DNA of 64,000 nt, taken from positions 3,286,001 through 3,350,000 of the forward strand of contig OY970289.1 of assembly GCA_963716135.1 (NCBI GenBank), written 5' to 3'. Shown here in pieces: positions 27,132 to 37,810 of the stretch (position 1 is its first letter; the number at the start of each line of letters is the position of its first letter). The notes beneath the pieces are model-generated. The model was not told where the DNA came from, ran no database searches, and saw only the letters and a list, made by a program, of their open reading frames with translations. Source of the DNA: CAVRAW01 sp963716135. Lineage in GTDB: Bacteria; Planctomycetota; Planctomycetia; Pirellulales; JADZDJ01. The position numbers and the translations under genes were made by a program.

Positions 27132-27190
27132 AAAATCCCCTTCTGGTCGCAATTGACAGGTGTGATATAGCCGAGGGCGAAACGACGGGA
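27132..27190 (-). promoter_or_regulatory. promoter repeat core
   Basis: In gene direction: TCGCCCTCGGCTATATCAC, ACCTGTCAATTGCG, AGAAGGGG, ATG. TATATC takes the -10 position. This is the same CGGCTAYAATCAC core as in the small-gene array, 7 kb away. Confidence 0.45.
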
Positions 27191-27268
27191 TTTGCACTCA
27201 TTCCTAGAAACGTTCGTTCGATAAAGGATCCTGGGGAATAAATTCTGCAACGCAGCCGTTTTACCGGA

Positions 27269-30200
27269 TTATTCTCCGGCCGCTGCCGTGAGTTGTACGT
27301 CATTCAGTTCTTGGCCGGCTTCTAGCGTCACCTGTTTCGTCGAGGCCGTGGGAGCAGCTTCAGCAGAAAGCCAGAACGGTGCAACTTGAATATACTGCTC
27401 GCCGGGCCGGATAAATCGCAGCTCGAAGGCGCCGTCTTCCTTGGCGGTCGTAGTTGGATCGTAGTAGCGGTTTTCGAGCTTATCGACAGATGATGCCCGC
27501 ACCTGGCGGTGAGCGATCGGATTGCCTTGCGGATCGACCACTTTCCCGCGCACCGTGGCGGGGCGCGTCAACTGCAAATCCACACCGTCAATCTGCTGTC
27601 CGGGCGTTGTGCTGATGGGCGGCAGTACGGCGTTGGCCCACTTTCGCCACTCTTCATATTTACCGTCGTGACCTACTAAATTGTATTTTGCTTCGTGGCT
27701 GGCCGGGAGCAGCATTTCAAAACCGCCATCGGCCTTCGTTTCGACGCTAAAGCGCGTGTCGCCGGTCAAAGAATTACCCGTGCCCGTCAGAGCGGGTGCT
27801 GCCGTGGCTCCAGCGACCGGCCGGCCATCCGGGTCGACCACACGACCCCGAATCCGCACCCCTTTCTCCATGACAATGTTCACGGCTGCCATTCCGGGCT
27901 GGATGTCGAAGTCCAAGTAGTCGAAATTACGCTGCCATTTCAATTCCGGTTTGTCGATCGATTTTTTGCACCAATCGCTTTTAGCCTGATCCGACCACCA
28001 ACGTGTGTATCCATCGGCCTTGATAGTAAATTGAAAATAACCGGGAGTCATGTTGCGAATGGTGACAATACCATCTTTATCGGACCGGCCTTCGACATCT
28101 TTATGCTGCCAGTTCGAGAGGCGTACGTTCGGCACGGGCTGGTGTGTTTCGGAGTCGACGATTTTGGCTTGAAAGGTATCGCCGGGCTGTAAGCGAATAT
28201 CCAGTGGGGCCGATTCGCCAAATGCGATCGCAGTTTTCGGCAGACGCGCCACGCCGACGCCAGGACATTTCACGAAAAACTCGTACTCATCCGGCTGCAC
28301 GTAAAGGCGATAGTGGCCCGACGCATCTGCGCTGGTATCGGTCCAGATTTCCTGGATGAATCCGCCGTCGTGAGATCTAGGGCCTTGGTTGGCCCAAATC
28401 GATGCGGCTGGGGCTGGCTTTCCATCGGAACCAGTAACCGTTCCTTCGAAGTACGTTTTGTTGGAGAGAGCCAGCACCCAGCCCTTCTCACCCACGTGCT
28501 GATGGAAAAAAGTTTCGGGCGAATAACCGGGTTTGCGGAAGCGCACCTCCACGCCACGGTCGGCGTCGTGATCAACCTTGGGGAGCCGGAAAATGCCATC
28601 CTTACCGGTTGTCACCGCCTTGTCCGCACCGGTGTGACCATCGTCCCAGACGCTGACCGCGACGCCTTCCAGCGGTTGGCCCGATTCGTCCACCACGACG
28701 CCGGCCAACTCCTCGGCCCCAACGTCCTGAGGACCAGCAGCCTTAGGCTGCAAGTGCGTCGGGACATGCACTTCGGTTGTTCCGTGCGCGGCCGGAACAA
28801 AGTTCACCTCGTATGTATGGCCTTCTTTGGTGCAGGCCGAGATCGTAACCATGACACCGGAGTGCAGTCCCTCGGGGGGCGTTGGCACGGAGAAGATACC
28901 GCGTTCGTCGGTGGTCGTCGTTTGACCTGACGCGACGCAGCTCATTCCATGACACAACGACGTTACTCGCACTCCGCCGATTGGACGACCCTGAATGTCG
29001 GCCAATCGGCCCAGCAGCACGTTCGTCGCTTCCGGTGGCGGTCCTGTTGCCGCAGAGGGTTTGGCACTCGCTGCTTTGTCTCGCTCGCCAATTTTCTCTG
29101 TACCGCGCGGCTGAAGTCGGAGGATGGCCTCCGTCGCTTTGTCGCCCGATAGCTTGACTGAGACATCACGGCGCCCTAATAGCACGGGCAACTCGTAAAC
29201 ATCGCTTGAAATGGCTAGCTGCTGGGTACCCCCTGGCATTTCCAGTGTCAGTTTGCCCTGCCGATCCGTCGTGCCTTCGAATGGCGCCGGGAATGCCTTG
29301 TCGATCGCGCTGTAGTACTCACGATCTCGAAGCAGTCGCTCGCATCGCACCAGAGGGTGACAGTAAATTTGACCCCCGTGGTTCCACCAACCGACGTTTG
29401 GCCAGGACATCACCTTTACGTCGGCGACGGGGGAGCCGTCTTCATCAACCGCTTTAATGACACAGGCGCCAGCGGCGTCATTGCCACTTTGATTGGCTCG
29501 TCCCGGCTGGGATCGAACACCTGGGGACGATTCAACGAGTCATCTATGGTATCCCGGGGATGCTCGACGACGTCGGGTGCTTCTCCAGAGGTCGCTTTGT
29601 ATCCTTCACACAAAGCGATCAGTTGCACTCGCTCATCGGCCGGCCAACCGTCGATAACGAATGTCCCGTCGGGCTGGATCGAAGCCCAAGAGAACCAGCG
29701 CACTCGATGGCTGTCTGCGTCCGCCGGAGGTAGAGTTGACGTTTGGAGACGGCCTTGGTGAACGGGCCGCGGCACGTCGTCGCTCAAACTGCCCCGGATG
29801 CGCAGACTCGGGTGCAACGAAACGTCGATCCTCTCCGTTTCACCGGGCTTGAGTTCGAAATCGGTGATCTTGCTGAAGTGTGTTGCCCGATCACCATCCA
29901 GCTTAACCAGCAAAACGCTATTCTTGCCCGGCGGCATCGCCGAGATCCGTAAAGTGCCGTCGGCTGATTTCTCTGCGTGCGCCCCAGGGAGACGAGAACG
30001 ACCGTCGGACCATAGTGCGAACAAATTTTGAAGATCCGCCAGCTGATCGTCAATTAGCGGGCGGATTTCGAGCGAAACTCCAGCGGTTAATTTGATCTCG
30101 TAGGACCCCTTGGATTTGCGTGGCACTTCAATATGTAAGTTATCGATGTACGCGAAATCAGGATGGTCAACGAAAAGTGAGACCGCAGTTGTGCGAATCT

Positions 30201-31494
30201 GTTCCTGAACGTCACGATACTGCGGATAAAGGATCGCCGCCGTTCCGTCCTGCTCAGTGAAGACGTCCTTGGGTCCGACTCCGGCCACCTTGTCGTCTTT
30301 ACCCCACCCCCAATGCCCCTGAGAAGTCCGGAGCGCCCACGGAGTGAGCTTGGCTTTCGCCACAGGTTCGCCGTCGGCATCGACCACACGCACTGGCAGT
30401 ACAAGCATCTGCTGTCCACTTTCTTGGGCGGCGAGTCGCCAGGGAATGATGGCCGCAAGCGCAATCAGAAGTAGCAGAGCGGCAGCAGCCATCAAGCGGC
30501 GGGGCGAAAATGGTTTTACGCGCGACATGGCGATGATTCTTCGCTGCAGGTTGCGGTAGGCGCCGAGCACACCCGCGGTGGCCAGGCCGGTGCGCGGTTC
30601 GCGCGGCCAGTAAGTTGCGAGCTTCAACAATAGTTGGCCGTATTCCACAGGTTGGGCGGCCTTGTTTTGAATCAGTAGTTCGTCGCACGCGGCTTCCTGT
30701 GCTTCGAACCAGCATCGCTTCATCAGCCACACCAGCGGATGGAAGAACAAAAGCCAGCCGACTATGGTTGGCAGCCAGTTCCAAGCCAGATCGTGTCGTT
30801 TAAGATGCGCCAGTTCGTGGGCCAACATCAGACGTAGCTCGGATTCGTCGAACGAAGCGTCGATGCCGAGAGACAAAAGAATGGTTGGCCGCCAGATGCC
30901 CGTTAGTACGGGACCCTCGACGTGCGGCGACAGGCAAAGTTGCGGCAGACGACGGATGCCCAAGCGAGAAGCTTCGGATTGTAGCGCGCCGCGGAATCGA
31001 TCGCTGGATGCAACCACGGCGGCTCGTCGGAGCCGACGGGCGGAAAGCCACTGTTTCAGCGTCAGGGCCATGCAGCTGATCAGGCCCAGCGACCATAACA
31101 GCATCAGAATCGCGCGAATGTCTAGACTGTATTGCGGGGGCGCGACCTGTGCGACGACTTGTGGAGTTCCGATGACAGAGATTACAGGTGAGTCCGGTTC
31201 GGTGCTGATTGCCTTGGGCGGGAGCGATGGCGTGTCAATTTCCATGGTCGCCGCGGCAATCGGCGGTGGAGGCAACAATGCGATTGCAATTGGTTGGATC
31301 GAAAGGAACGAGATCAGTACCTTGAGGCATGCCAAACGCCAGATCCAGTGAATGATTCGCGGGGAAATAAACGTACACCATCGGGCGGTGACCATCACGA
31401 TGGCAATCACCACGGCGCCTTCGAGCGAAGCCCGCCAGATGCTCGCGCTCCACATTCCCGCACTAATTTCGACGACATGGAAGAACGTGCTCAT
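27269..31494 (-). CDS. BlaR1-like M56 membrane peptidase fused to a long carboxypeptidase-regulatory-like domain, frame-interrupted
   Basis: Probable sensor partner of the adjacent BlaI repressor. The N-terminal ~330 residues have four TM helices and the M56 zinc motif LAHELAHLKRHD. Instead of a penicillin-binding sensor, the rest is a series of CarboxypepD_reg/SpaA-like beta domains (RVVDADGEPVAKAKL, VVDESGQPLEGVAVSVWDDG, RVVDPDGRPVAGA, KVVDPQGNPIAHRQV). The frame breaks at GGCGCC (29465-29470); adding one G gives 1408 aa. It starts 3 nt after blaI. The signal is unknown. Confidence 0.85.
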
Positions 31495-31497
31495 GGC

Positions 31498-31887
31498 TTA
31501 CTCCTTCTCTCGCGCTTCGATGTCTTTTAGCAACTGCTCGAGCTTGCGATTTTCGTCAGCGCTCAATTTCGCGTGCCGCGTGAGATAGGCGACGAACGGC
31601 GACACGTTGCCGCCTAAAATCCCATCAACGAAGTCTGCCACCAGGCGGTGCAGCAGGTCGGCTTTGGAAATGGTCGGCGAATAGTGCTGCGCACCGCCAG
31701 TCTTACGTCGCGTCAGATAACGCTTGCGGCGCAATCGCTCCATGACGGTCAATACGGTAGTTCTCGCCTGCCCCGAAGTCTCGGCGAAGTGTGTCGCGAC
31801 TTCCCGCACCGAAATGGGAGCATGGTCGGCGATGTAGCCCAGCACATCGAATTCCAACCGTCCCAGCGGCTCATTGCTTCGCGCCAT
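31498..31887 (-). CDS. BlaI/MecI-family repressor
   Basis: A 129-aa winged-helix repressor: LGRLEFDVLGYIADHAPISV, TTVLTVMERLRRKRYLTRRK and a C-terminal dimerisation region with LLKDIEAREKE. The start at 31887 (MARSNEP) leaves the palindromic operator outside the gene; the frame opens at 31956. It should be cleaved by or released through the downstream M56 protein. Confidence 0.92.
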   Translation of the reverse strand: MARSNEPLGRLEFDVLGYIADHAPISVREVATHFAETSGQARTTVLTVMERLRRKRYLTRRKTGGAQHYSPTISKADLLHRLVADFVDGILGGNVSPFVAYLTRHAKLSADENRKLEQLLKDIEAREKE

Positions 31888-31919
31888 TTTGCCACCCCTT
31901 CGCAACTCGTTCCAGTCAA

Positions 31920-31937
31920 TGACTACCGACGTAGTCA
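31920..31937. promoter_or_regulatory. BlaI-type operator
   Basis: Palindrome TGACTAC-CGAC-GTAGTCA, like the GACTAC/GTAGTC half-sites of BlaI/MecI boxes. A further half-site, GTAGTCA, lies at about 31959. The position suits autorepression of the blaI-M56 operon. Confidence 0.8.
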
Positions 31938-32088
31938 ATTTATCCGAGGACGACATCCGTAGTCAAGAAAAAATTGTAGATAAAATCAAAAAGACCTCGG
32001 CGCCCGTTGCCCCTTCTTGCAGGGATGCTGGGTAGCGATTGACTATCCCGAGGCCGCATTACCTTCGTTTAATAAAACGTCCCGCAAT

Positions 32089-32130
32089 TGACGGGTTGCT
32101 GGGACGAATTCGGTGATTCAGTCCTGCCTG
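32089..32130. repeat. short repeat shared with the window start
   Basis: AATTGACGGGTTGCTGGGAC and the following GAATTCGGTGATTCAG resemble bases 1-40 with a few changes. It lies in the gap between blaI and the next gene, where nothing else is recognisable. Confidence 0.45.
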
Positions 32131-32148
32131 CAAGCCCCCCGCGTCTAT

Positions 32149-32757
32149 CTATTTCTGGGCTTCCCTTTTCCGTACCTCCAAGAACTCCATAATTTTCTTC
32201 TGCCCCGCCGCATCCTTTGTCGCCTCTGCGTTCTTGTCTGGCGCGCTGCGCAACGTCACCCTCTCGGGGATCTCAATCTGGTTTAGATCGATGTCGCCAG
32301 CGACGTAAATGGTCAGAACGGGATCCTTCTGCCACTGCAGGTCTTCAATATTGTCGTTAGCGCGAATCCTGGCGATTCCTCCGACGACGTGCAGCTCCCA
32401 GTTGTACGGAATCTCTGCATTGTCGAATGAATGTCCCACGACTGGTCCAGAACGTAGCACTACGACATGGTTCTTCACTTCCACTTTAGCGAAACTGGCA
32501 AGGGCTGCATTCAGTTCTTTAGTGTTCCCCTTGTATAGGAATCTCTCGTCACCGTTCACCCAACTTTCGTAAACGCGGGGCTTATCGTTCACCAACGGCA
32601 TGATTCCTTTCCACTCGGTGTAGTTTTTCTCATTGAGAGGTCCATTACCCCAGGTTTCCGTCCCCATGCCGAAGGCCCTGCAAGTTAGCAAGTGACCGAG
32701 AATTACGGTCACGACTGCTGTGGCAACAAAAAAACGTCGCACAGTAAATCCTCCCAT
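32149..32757 (-). CDS. exported protein of unknown function
   Basis: A 202-aa protein with an N-terminal hydrophobic signal (FFVATAVVTVILGHLLTC) and then a soluble domain (NEKNYTEWKGIMPLVNDKPR, NHVVVLRSGPVVGHSFDNAE, LTIYVAGDIDLNQIEIPERV). No family recognised. A full promoter repeat of the small-gene array type lies directly upstream. Confidence 0.65.
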   Translation of the reverse strand: MGGFTVRRFFVATAVVTVILGHLLTCRAFGMGTETWGNGPLNEKNYTEWKGIMPLVNDKPRVYESWVNGDERFLYKGNTKELNAALASFAKVEVKNHVVVLRSGPVVGHSFDNAEIPYNWELHVVGGIARIRANDNIEDLQWQKDPVLTIYVAGDIDLNQIEIPERVTLRSAPDKNAEATKDAAGQKKIMEFLEVRKREAQK

Positions 32758-32858
32758 GAACGGAATTCCTTCGTCGATTGGTTCAACAACCGAATTACTG
32801 CACCACCAGCGGCGACAGAGTGACTATAGCCGACGGCGAACGCCCCGCGAGTTGAGCG
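32758..32858 (-). promoter_or_regulatory. promoter repeat, distant copy
   Basis: In gene direction: GCTCAACTCGCGGGGCGTTC, GCCGTCGGCTATAGTCAC, TCTGTCGCCGCTGG, then the start about 50 nt on. TATAGT is the -10 candidate. It shows that the element is not confined to the 17-23 kb array. Confidence 0.55.
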
Positions 32859-32884
32859 ATTTCCAGGCACTCTCAGTGTTCCGA

Positions 32885-32946
32885 AAACCTTCGTTTAACG
32901 AAGCGACCGCCACAACGAATTCCGCGGCTCAGCCGGGCCAACCTGA
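32885..32946 (+). repeat. interspersed repeat A, copy 5 (left half)
   Basis: AACGAAGCGACCGCCACAAC and GCGGCTCAGCCGGGCCAACC match the left part of other copies. The right half is missing. Confidence 0.65.
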
Positions 32947-33075
32947 CCTTTCAATATAGTTGCGATTTTGGCGAAATAACCGCTGTTTGAGCTGCTTTCG
33001 GAAAACCATATAATCTCCGCCCGTTTCGGATTGAAACAGGGACGACTGAAGAAAATTCAAAAATCTGTCAGGAAC

Positions 33076-33489
33076 ATGCCAATGCGCCGATTGCCTTACG
33101 TCAAGATAACGCTTGCTATTCTTTTGCTGGCGGCTACTTGCCTGGCTCTGACTCGCGTTCGAACTTTCAATGCTGCCAAGCCAATCCCTGGTTTGACGTC
33201 GCAGAGTAAGAATGTGGTTGGCACATTGGTGCAAAGCATCAATGTCGATGGAATGATTCCACTCGCCGTGAAGGAATTCGAGAATGTGATCACGGCGCTG
33301 AAAGTCGACCTCGTCGATTCTCCACGAGAGCGACCGGATCGCTTACATCCGTATGCCGGCACCGTTTTCGATGATCCAAGCTGCCAACTTTTCCAGGAAT
33401 TTGAGCCATGGGCTACTCGACACTCTTGGCTTGCAACGGCACCGGACTTCTCGATTCCACAAGTCGGTGGATTTCTTCTCGCTTTTTAA
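33076..33489 (+). CDS. small membrane-anchored protein, uncertain
   Basis: A 137-aa frame, MPMRRLPYVKITLAILLLAA..., with one N-terminal TM helix or signal anchor and a soluble part (GTLVQSINVDGMIPLAVKEF, ENVITALKVDL). It is the only plausible gene in this gap. The last ~40 residues look less protein-like, so the 3' end may be decayed. Repeat A copies lie on both sides. Confidence 0.4.
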   Translation: MPMRRLPYVKITLAILLLAATCLALTRVRTFNAAKPIPGLTSQSKNVVGTLVQSINVDGMIPLAVKEFENVITALKVDLVDSPRERPDRLHPYAGTVFDDPSCQLFQEFEPWATRHSWLATAPDFSIPQVGGFLLAF

Positions 33490-33539
33490 GGTACGCCCGC
33501 CACGCGATCCAACAAGAACGGCCACTATTCTTCGAGCGT

Positions 33540-33710
33540 CAAAGCGATGCATTCGTGCCAGAAATTGTTCGATTAACGATGCTACTGGCGGAGCAAATTC
33601 TGTCACTCAGCCAGACCAACTTGCCCGTGTCATCAAACGCTTGAGTTCCCGGCGTGCGATCTCTGTCCCAAAAAAGGGGTCGTTTGCTGATACTCCCAGA
33701 AAACGTTTGA
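33540..33710 (+). repeat. interspersed repeat A, copy 6
   Basis: Contains CGGAGCAAATTCTGTCACTC, CAGACCAACTTGCCCGTGTC, ATCAAACGCTTGAGTTCCCG and CCCAAAAAAGGGGTCGTTTG. It is near full length, but the right end after GTCGTTTG diverges. Confidence 0.75.
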
Positions 33711-33873
33711 GTATCCGAACTATTCCTGCAGATTCTTACGACAAACCTTGTCGCCACTGCGCTCAGAAAAGAGATCTGGAGGAGGTGCAAATCCCCCAAC
33801 CAAATCGGCCGTTCCGCCAGATCGGTTGGATTGCATCTTCGAGATATGGATCAGCCAGCGCACATTAGGCTGC

Positions 33874-35946
33874 TCATTTATTTGCTCTGGAGGATGATTC
33901 GTGGTGGTTTGGAACTGGAGTCCACTGCTGAGTCGGGGCTTTGCTTACTGCTCCGCCGCTCATAAATGAATAAATCACATAGAGGACAATTCCCGCGAAC
34001 GCAATGAAAACAAGTCGCTTGCTGATTTTGGGGGTAAGTTTCGATAAATCTTCGACTTCGACTTTCATCGCATTCACTTTGGAATTGGATTTTAAAGCCT
34101 CTTTCAATTCTTCCTCAAATCCAGTGAATCCATCCGCAAGCGATCCGGCACGAATTTGTTCGCCCAGCTCACGCAAGAGTACTTTATGGCGCGTCAATAA
34201 ACGTTCGACCGCAAGACGTTTTTTTGCCTCGTAGGCTAATCGTTTTACGCGATCCGTTACGGATTCGTTGGAAGGGATTGGCTCGCGTAACTTTTTTCGC
34301 GCGATTTCTTTCTCCAATTCCTCGATACGCTCGTAGATTCCAGAATATTGTTGCCGGCCGACGGAATTTGCGTGGGCCTTCGCCCCAATGGCCTCGTCCC
34401 CTCGATGCAAGTCCCACTCTAAACTTCGCAGCTGGCCTCGCTTGGACGCCAAAACCCCCATTTTTTTGAGCGAACTGAAAAATCGGCCGGCGGTCCCTCC
34501 AACAGAGACATGAGACGGGCCCTCGAATTTACGTTCGTTTGTGGAAGGTGCCGTGAGCGCGGGATATTGAACCGATTTCGCCGCCGCTTTTTGACAACCG
34601 TCGGCGGCGCTGCCGCAGCCTTCGGCGATTGCCACTTCTTGTCGTTTGGGAGCCGACTTAAAGAAAGGCGCCAAAGCCTCCGCCACTTCGGCTGGGATCT
34701 GATATCGCTGGGCGGGGTCTTTGGCGAGCATTTTCGCAACTGCTGCCGACAACTCAAACGGAACTTCAGATCGGAGTGATTCTACGGGTGGCGCTTCGAC
34801 TGATTGATGCGACTTTAGAATCTCATAAAGATTCCCTTGGGAAAAAGGCGGTTTGCCAGTGAGCAGACAATATAGCGTGCAGCCAAGACTATAAATGTCC
34901 GCTCGGATATCTGCCTTTTTCGCATCTAAAGTTTGCTCTGGCGCAACATAAAGCGGCGTGCCCAGCATTTGGCCGTCAAGCGTGAGGCCATCGTCAACCT
35001 TTTCACTGCTTGCTTTGGCCAGACCGAAATCGAGAATCTTCACCAACTGCCGCTTGCCGTGTCTGGTCACGATCAGATTGTTAGGCTTGATGTCGCGATG
35101 CACCATGCCTTTTTCGTGAGCATGTTGCAGTCCAACTGCCACCTGATACGCGTAGTAACAAGCATTTTGAATCGGTAAAGGTCCGTGCGATTTCACCAGA
35201 TCCGCCAAATCTTTGCCATCCACGTATTCCATGGCGAACACCAAATTGTCGCCAATACGCGGTGAGCTATAGGCCGTCACAATATTCGGGTGGTTCAGGC
35301 GTGCCGCTGAACGAATCTCTCGCGAAAAGCGCTCGAAAGCCCCTGGCTTCTGTAGCAACTCTGGACTTACTACTTTCAATACTTCAAGCCGATCCAACTG
35401 GCGATTGCGAGCCAGGTACACCACGCCCATTCCACCCCGGCCTATTTCGCCGGTGATCTCGTAATCCGGATGTTGCAGCAACACAGATACGTCCGGCATC
35501 GCGGCAGGAGCTTGCGCTGCGGTCGACGCGGTGAGAGCAGCGCTCACGGATTGAGTTTGCACGGCAGCAGCTGGCACTTCGATCGTTGTGGGTGTAAAGC
35601 CAGAACAAATCTTCCGATATTCCTCGACGGAAGGAGATTGCCCATTCTTCAGCCGAAAATCAAATTCGTCGCGCAACAATTTCAGTACGCACGCTTCCGA
35701 GCCCCACACTTCCGGATAGTCGTTGAGGTATTGCATCATCGATCGCGACTGTCCACGCTTCCATTGCCGCTCGAAATCGACACGGATCAGCTCCGTCAAT
35801 GCCGAGAGCCGATATTCTTGGGGTGCAGCATCGAGGAAAAGACGCAAGTCAGTCGGCCCGTCATTGGGTGATTGTTCAAAAGCATCCACACACGCGATCA
35901 CCGCCTGTGATTCCGGATCGAGTTCTAATGCCACCGGCTGAGCCAT
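33874..35946 (-). CDS. serine/threonine protein kinase, Hanks type, membrane anchored
   Basis: A 690-aa kinase. The N-terminal ~150 residues are the planctomycete leader domain (DFERQWKRGQSRSMMQYLND, YPEVWG). The kinase domain (~160-430) has the Gly-rich loop GRGGMGVVYLA, Lys in EVLKVV, catalytic MVHRDIKPNNLIV, DFGLAKA and GTPLYVAPEQ. A coiled region follows, then one C-terminal TM helix (LVFIAFAGIVLYVIYSFM). It is divergent from the sigma factor operon, the usual planctomycete pairing. Substrates are unknown. Confidence 0.95.
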   Translation of the reverse strand: MAQPVALELDPESQAVIACVDAFEQSPNDGPTDLRLFLDAAPQEYRLSALTELIRVDFERQWKRGQSRSMMQYLNDYPEVWGSEACVLKLLRDEFDFRLKNGQSPSVEEYRKICSGFTPTTIEVPAAAVQTQSVSAALTASTAAQAPAAMPDVSVLLQHPDYEITGEIGRGGMGVVYLARNRQLDRLEVLKVVSPELLQKPGAFERFSREIRSAARLNHPNIVTAYSSPRIGDNLVFAMEYVDGKDLADLVKSHGPLPIQNACYYAYQVAVGLQHAHEKGMVHRDIKPNNLIVTRHGKRQLVKILDFGLAKASSEKVDDGLTLDGQMLGTPLYVAPEQTLDAKKADIRADIYSLGCTLYCLLTGKPPFSQGNLYEILKSHQSVEAPPVESLRSEVPFELSAAVAKMLAKDPAQRYQIPAEVAEALAPFFKSAPKRQEVAIAEGCGSAADGCQKAAAKSVQYPALTAPSTNERKFEGPSHVSVGGTAGRFFSSLKKMGVLASKRGQLRSLEWDLHRGDEAIGAKAHANSVGRQQYSGIYERIEELEKEIARKKLREPIPSNESVTDRVKRLAYEAKKRLAVERLLTRHKVLLRELGEQIRAGSLADGFTGFEEELKEALKSNSKVNAMKVEVEDLSKLTPKISKRLVFIAFAGIVLYVIYSFMSGGAVSKAPTQQWTPVPNHHESSSRANK

Positions 35947-36150
35947 GAGTCGCCTCAGAGGATTTCCACTAACGACTGGATTTTAAGTCGAGACACGAAC
36001 AGCGTCTACAAAATGATTCTGTTGAACCAAAATACCTCGCTTCGAGACTTAAGGGGCCGGAGGAAGCACTTAGCAAAATGAGTCGGCTCTGAGGGAAAAA
36101 AAGCACTTTGGGAGCCCGAAGCCCCTAGAATTAGCAGCTGGCAGCGGGAC

Positions 36151-36156
36151 TTGCTA
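36151..36156 (+). promoter_or_regulatory. candidate -10 box of the sigma operon
   Basis: TACAAT within TTGCTACAATGCG, about 70 bp upstream of the sigma start, in the 280-bp divergent gap. No strong -35 is seen. Confidence 0.35.
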
Positions 36157-36224
36157 CAATGCGATCCATCGAGGCTTCCAAGGGCAAAACGTATCTTTTG
36201 GCAATCGCCTTGAGGGTAAAACGC

Positions 36225-36816
36225 ATGTCGGACGACGTGCTGGTTTGGATCGGCGAACTTCAGCAGGGCAAGAGTATCGCAGCCCAAAAGATTTGGGAAC
36301 GATACTTTGATCAACTTGTTCGGCTGGCCCAGAGACGGATGGGAAGTTTGCCTCGGCGCCGCTGATGAAGAAGATATAGCCTTAAGCGCCATGAACAGTT
36401 TCGTCGCGGGTGCTCGGGCCGGCCGATTCCCTCAACTGGACGACGAAAGTGATTTGTGGCGGCTCTTAGTCACCATCACCGCGCGTAAAGCCAGCGCACA
36501 ACGACGACGCCATTTCGCTTTGCGTCGCGACAGCGGAAAAGTACGCGGCGAATCTGCGTTTCAGTCGCCCGGCAACTCCACCGGAAGCGGAATCAAGGCT
36601 GTCGAGGGGAACGAACCAACGCCGGAATTCGCGGCGCAATTTGCCGACGAATGCCAGGCGTTGTTCGCCAAGCTCGACAACCAATTGCTACGCGAGATCG
36701 CCACTTGGAAAATGGAAGGCTTCAGCAACGAAGAGATTGCTAGCCGGTTAGGCCGCAACGTACGCACCGTCGAACGCAAGCTGGCATTGATTCGCGAGCT
36801 TTGGTCGGCTGAATGA
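36225..36816 (+). CDS. ECF-type sigma factor, frame-interrupted
   Basis: An RNA polymerase sigma factor of the kinase-linked planctomycete ECF type. Region 2 starts MSDDVLVWIGELQQGKSIAA and KIWERYFDQLVRLAQRRMG. It then changes frame at GGCGCC (36355-36360) to AADEEDIALSAMNSF, WRLLVTITARKASAQRRRH and region 4 FSNEEIASRLGRNVRTVERK. Restoring one GC gives 197 aa with the expected RRAADEEDIALSA. Without it the reading frame ends at 68 codons. Confidence 0.85.
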
Positions 36817-36822
36817 CACGCC

Positions 36823-37560
36823 ATGCACGCATCTCCCACTCCTGCTGACCCGCAAATCTTGTTGGCGCTCAAGCGGAAAATCGATGCGATTTGCGACCGT
36901 TTTGAACAAGCTTGGGCCGAAGGCAAGGCACCCCGCATCGAAGATCATCTTTCGGGATTAGCTCCCGAGGACCGTCCCCTGCTGTTCCAGGAGCTGCTTT
37001 CCAGCGAGCTGGCCTTGCTGCGGCCGGCGGACCCTGGCATCTCCTACAACGATTATTTGGCACGGTTTCCCGAATATCGCAGCTATGTGCTGGAGGTTTT
37101 TTCCAATTGTGCCACGCATGTGCGCGAAATGCCCGAAGCGTTTCGGAACACACGCCGTATTGAGTTGATAAACACCTTGCGGCAAGGACTGTACGCGGCT
37201 GAATCCGCTTCGAAACATGGGCCGCAAGATCAGAGTGACTCTCAAGGAGCCGGGCCTGTAAATTTGCCAGCGGCCAGCGTGGAGCTATTGGCAGAAAACC
37301 TTTGGGACCTGCTGATTCGAAGCGTGACACTGACCGATTCGAGTTCAGGGCCGTCGACGAACGATGTTACAAGCGATCTGGAGGCAATGCAAAGCCTGCT
37401 CAATGCGCTGCCTGAATCGCGCCGTGGGATATTGCGAAAGCTATTGCTCGGTCAAAGTATTCCTCAAATCGCTCGACAGCATCGCGTTACCGAGAGAACG
37501 GTAACCGCCACGCTGGAGGCCGCGATTACCTTGCTCATGAAGTCAGTCGTCCAAAGATGA
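36823..37560 (+). CDS. kinase-leader-like domain fused to a sigma-70 region 4-like HTH
   Basis: A 245-aa protein starting 6 nt after the sigma gene. Residues ~10-95 (CDRFEQAWAEGKAPRIEDHL, LFQELLSSELALLR, ISYNDYLARFPEY) resemble the leader that precedes kinase domains in planctomycetes, but no kinase follows. Residues ~190-245 (LPESRRGILRKLLLGQSIPQ, IARQHRVTERTVTATLEAAI) resemble a sigma region 4 helix-turn-helix. It could link kinase signalling to transcription with the adjacent sigma; that is inference. Confidence 0.7.
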   Translation: MHASPTPADPQILLALKRKIDAICDRFEQAWAEGKAPRIEDHLSGLAPEDRPLLFQELLSSELALLRPADPGISYNDYLARFPEYRSYVLEVFSNCATHVREMPEAFRNTRRIELINTLRQGLYAAESASKHGPQDQSDSQGAGPVNLPAASVELLAENLWDLLIRSVTLTDSSSGPSTNDVTSDLEAMQSLLNALPESRRGILRKLLLGQSIPQIARQHRVTERTVTATLEAAITLLMKSVVQR

Positions 37561-37810
37561 GCCGCGTAGGCCAGCGGAACGGTGCGATATAAGCGGATGC
37601 AAGCAACTCGCGAAGACGCGCAGCCGCTTCGCAAATGGGTTCACTTCGATTTCTTGACCGGGACTCGGGAGATTGGGGCGCTCACAACAAGCCGCTGGTT
37701 CGACGATCTTGAGAATACTGCCTTGAGAATACTGCGGATTCAATGGTCATTCACCACCTCTCGCGACTTTAGCTTATGAGGATCCAACATGGCCGCTTGG
37801 CCAATCCAGC
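37561..37810. other. gap with a short direct repeat
   Basis: No convincing gene. The only visible structure is a 13-bp unit, TTGAGAATACTGC, occurring twice around 37709-37735. Confidence 0.4.
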
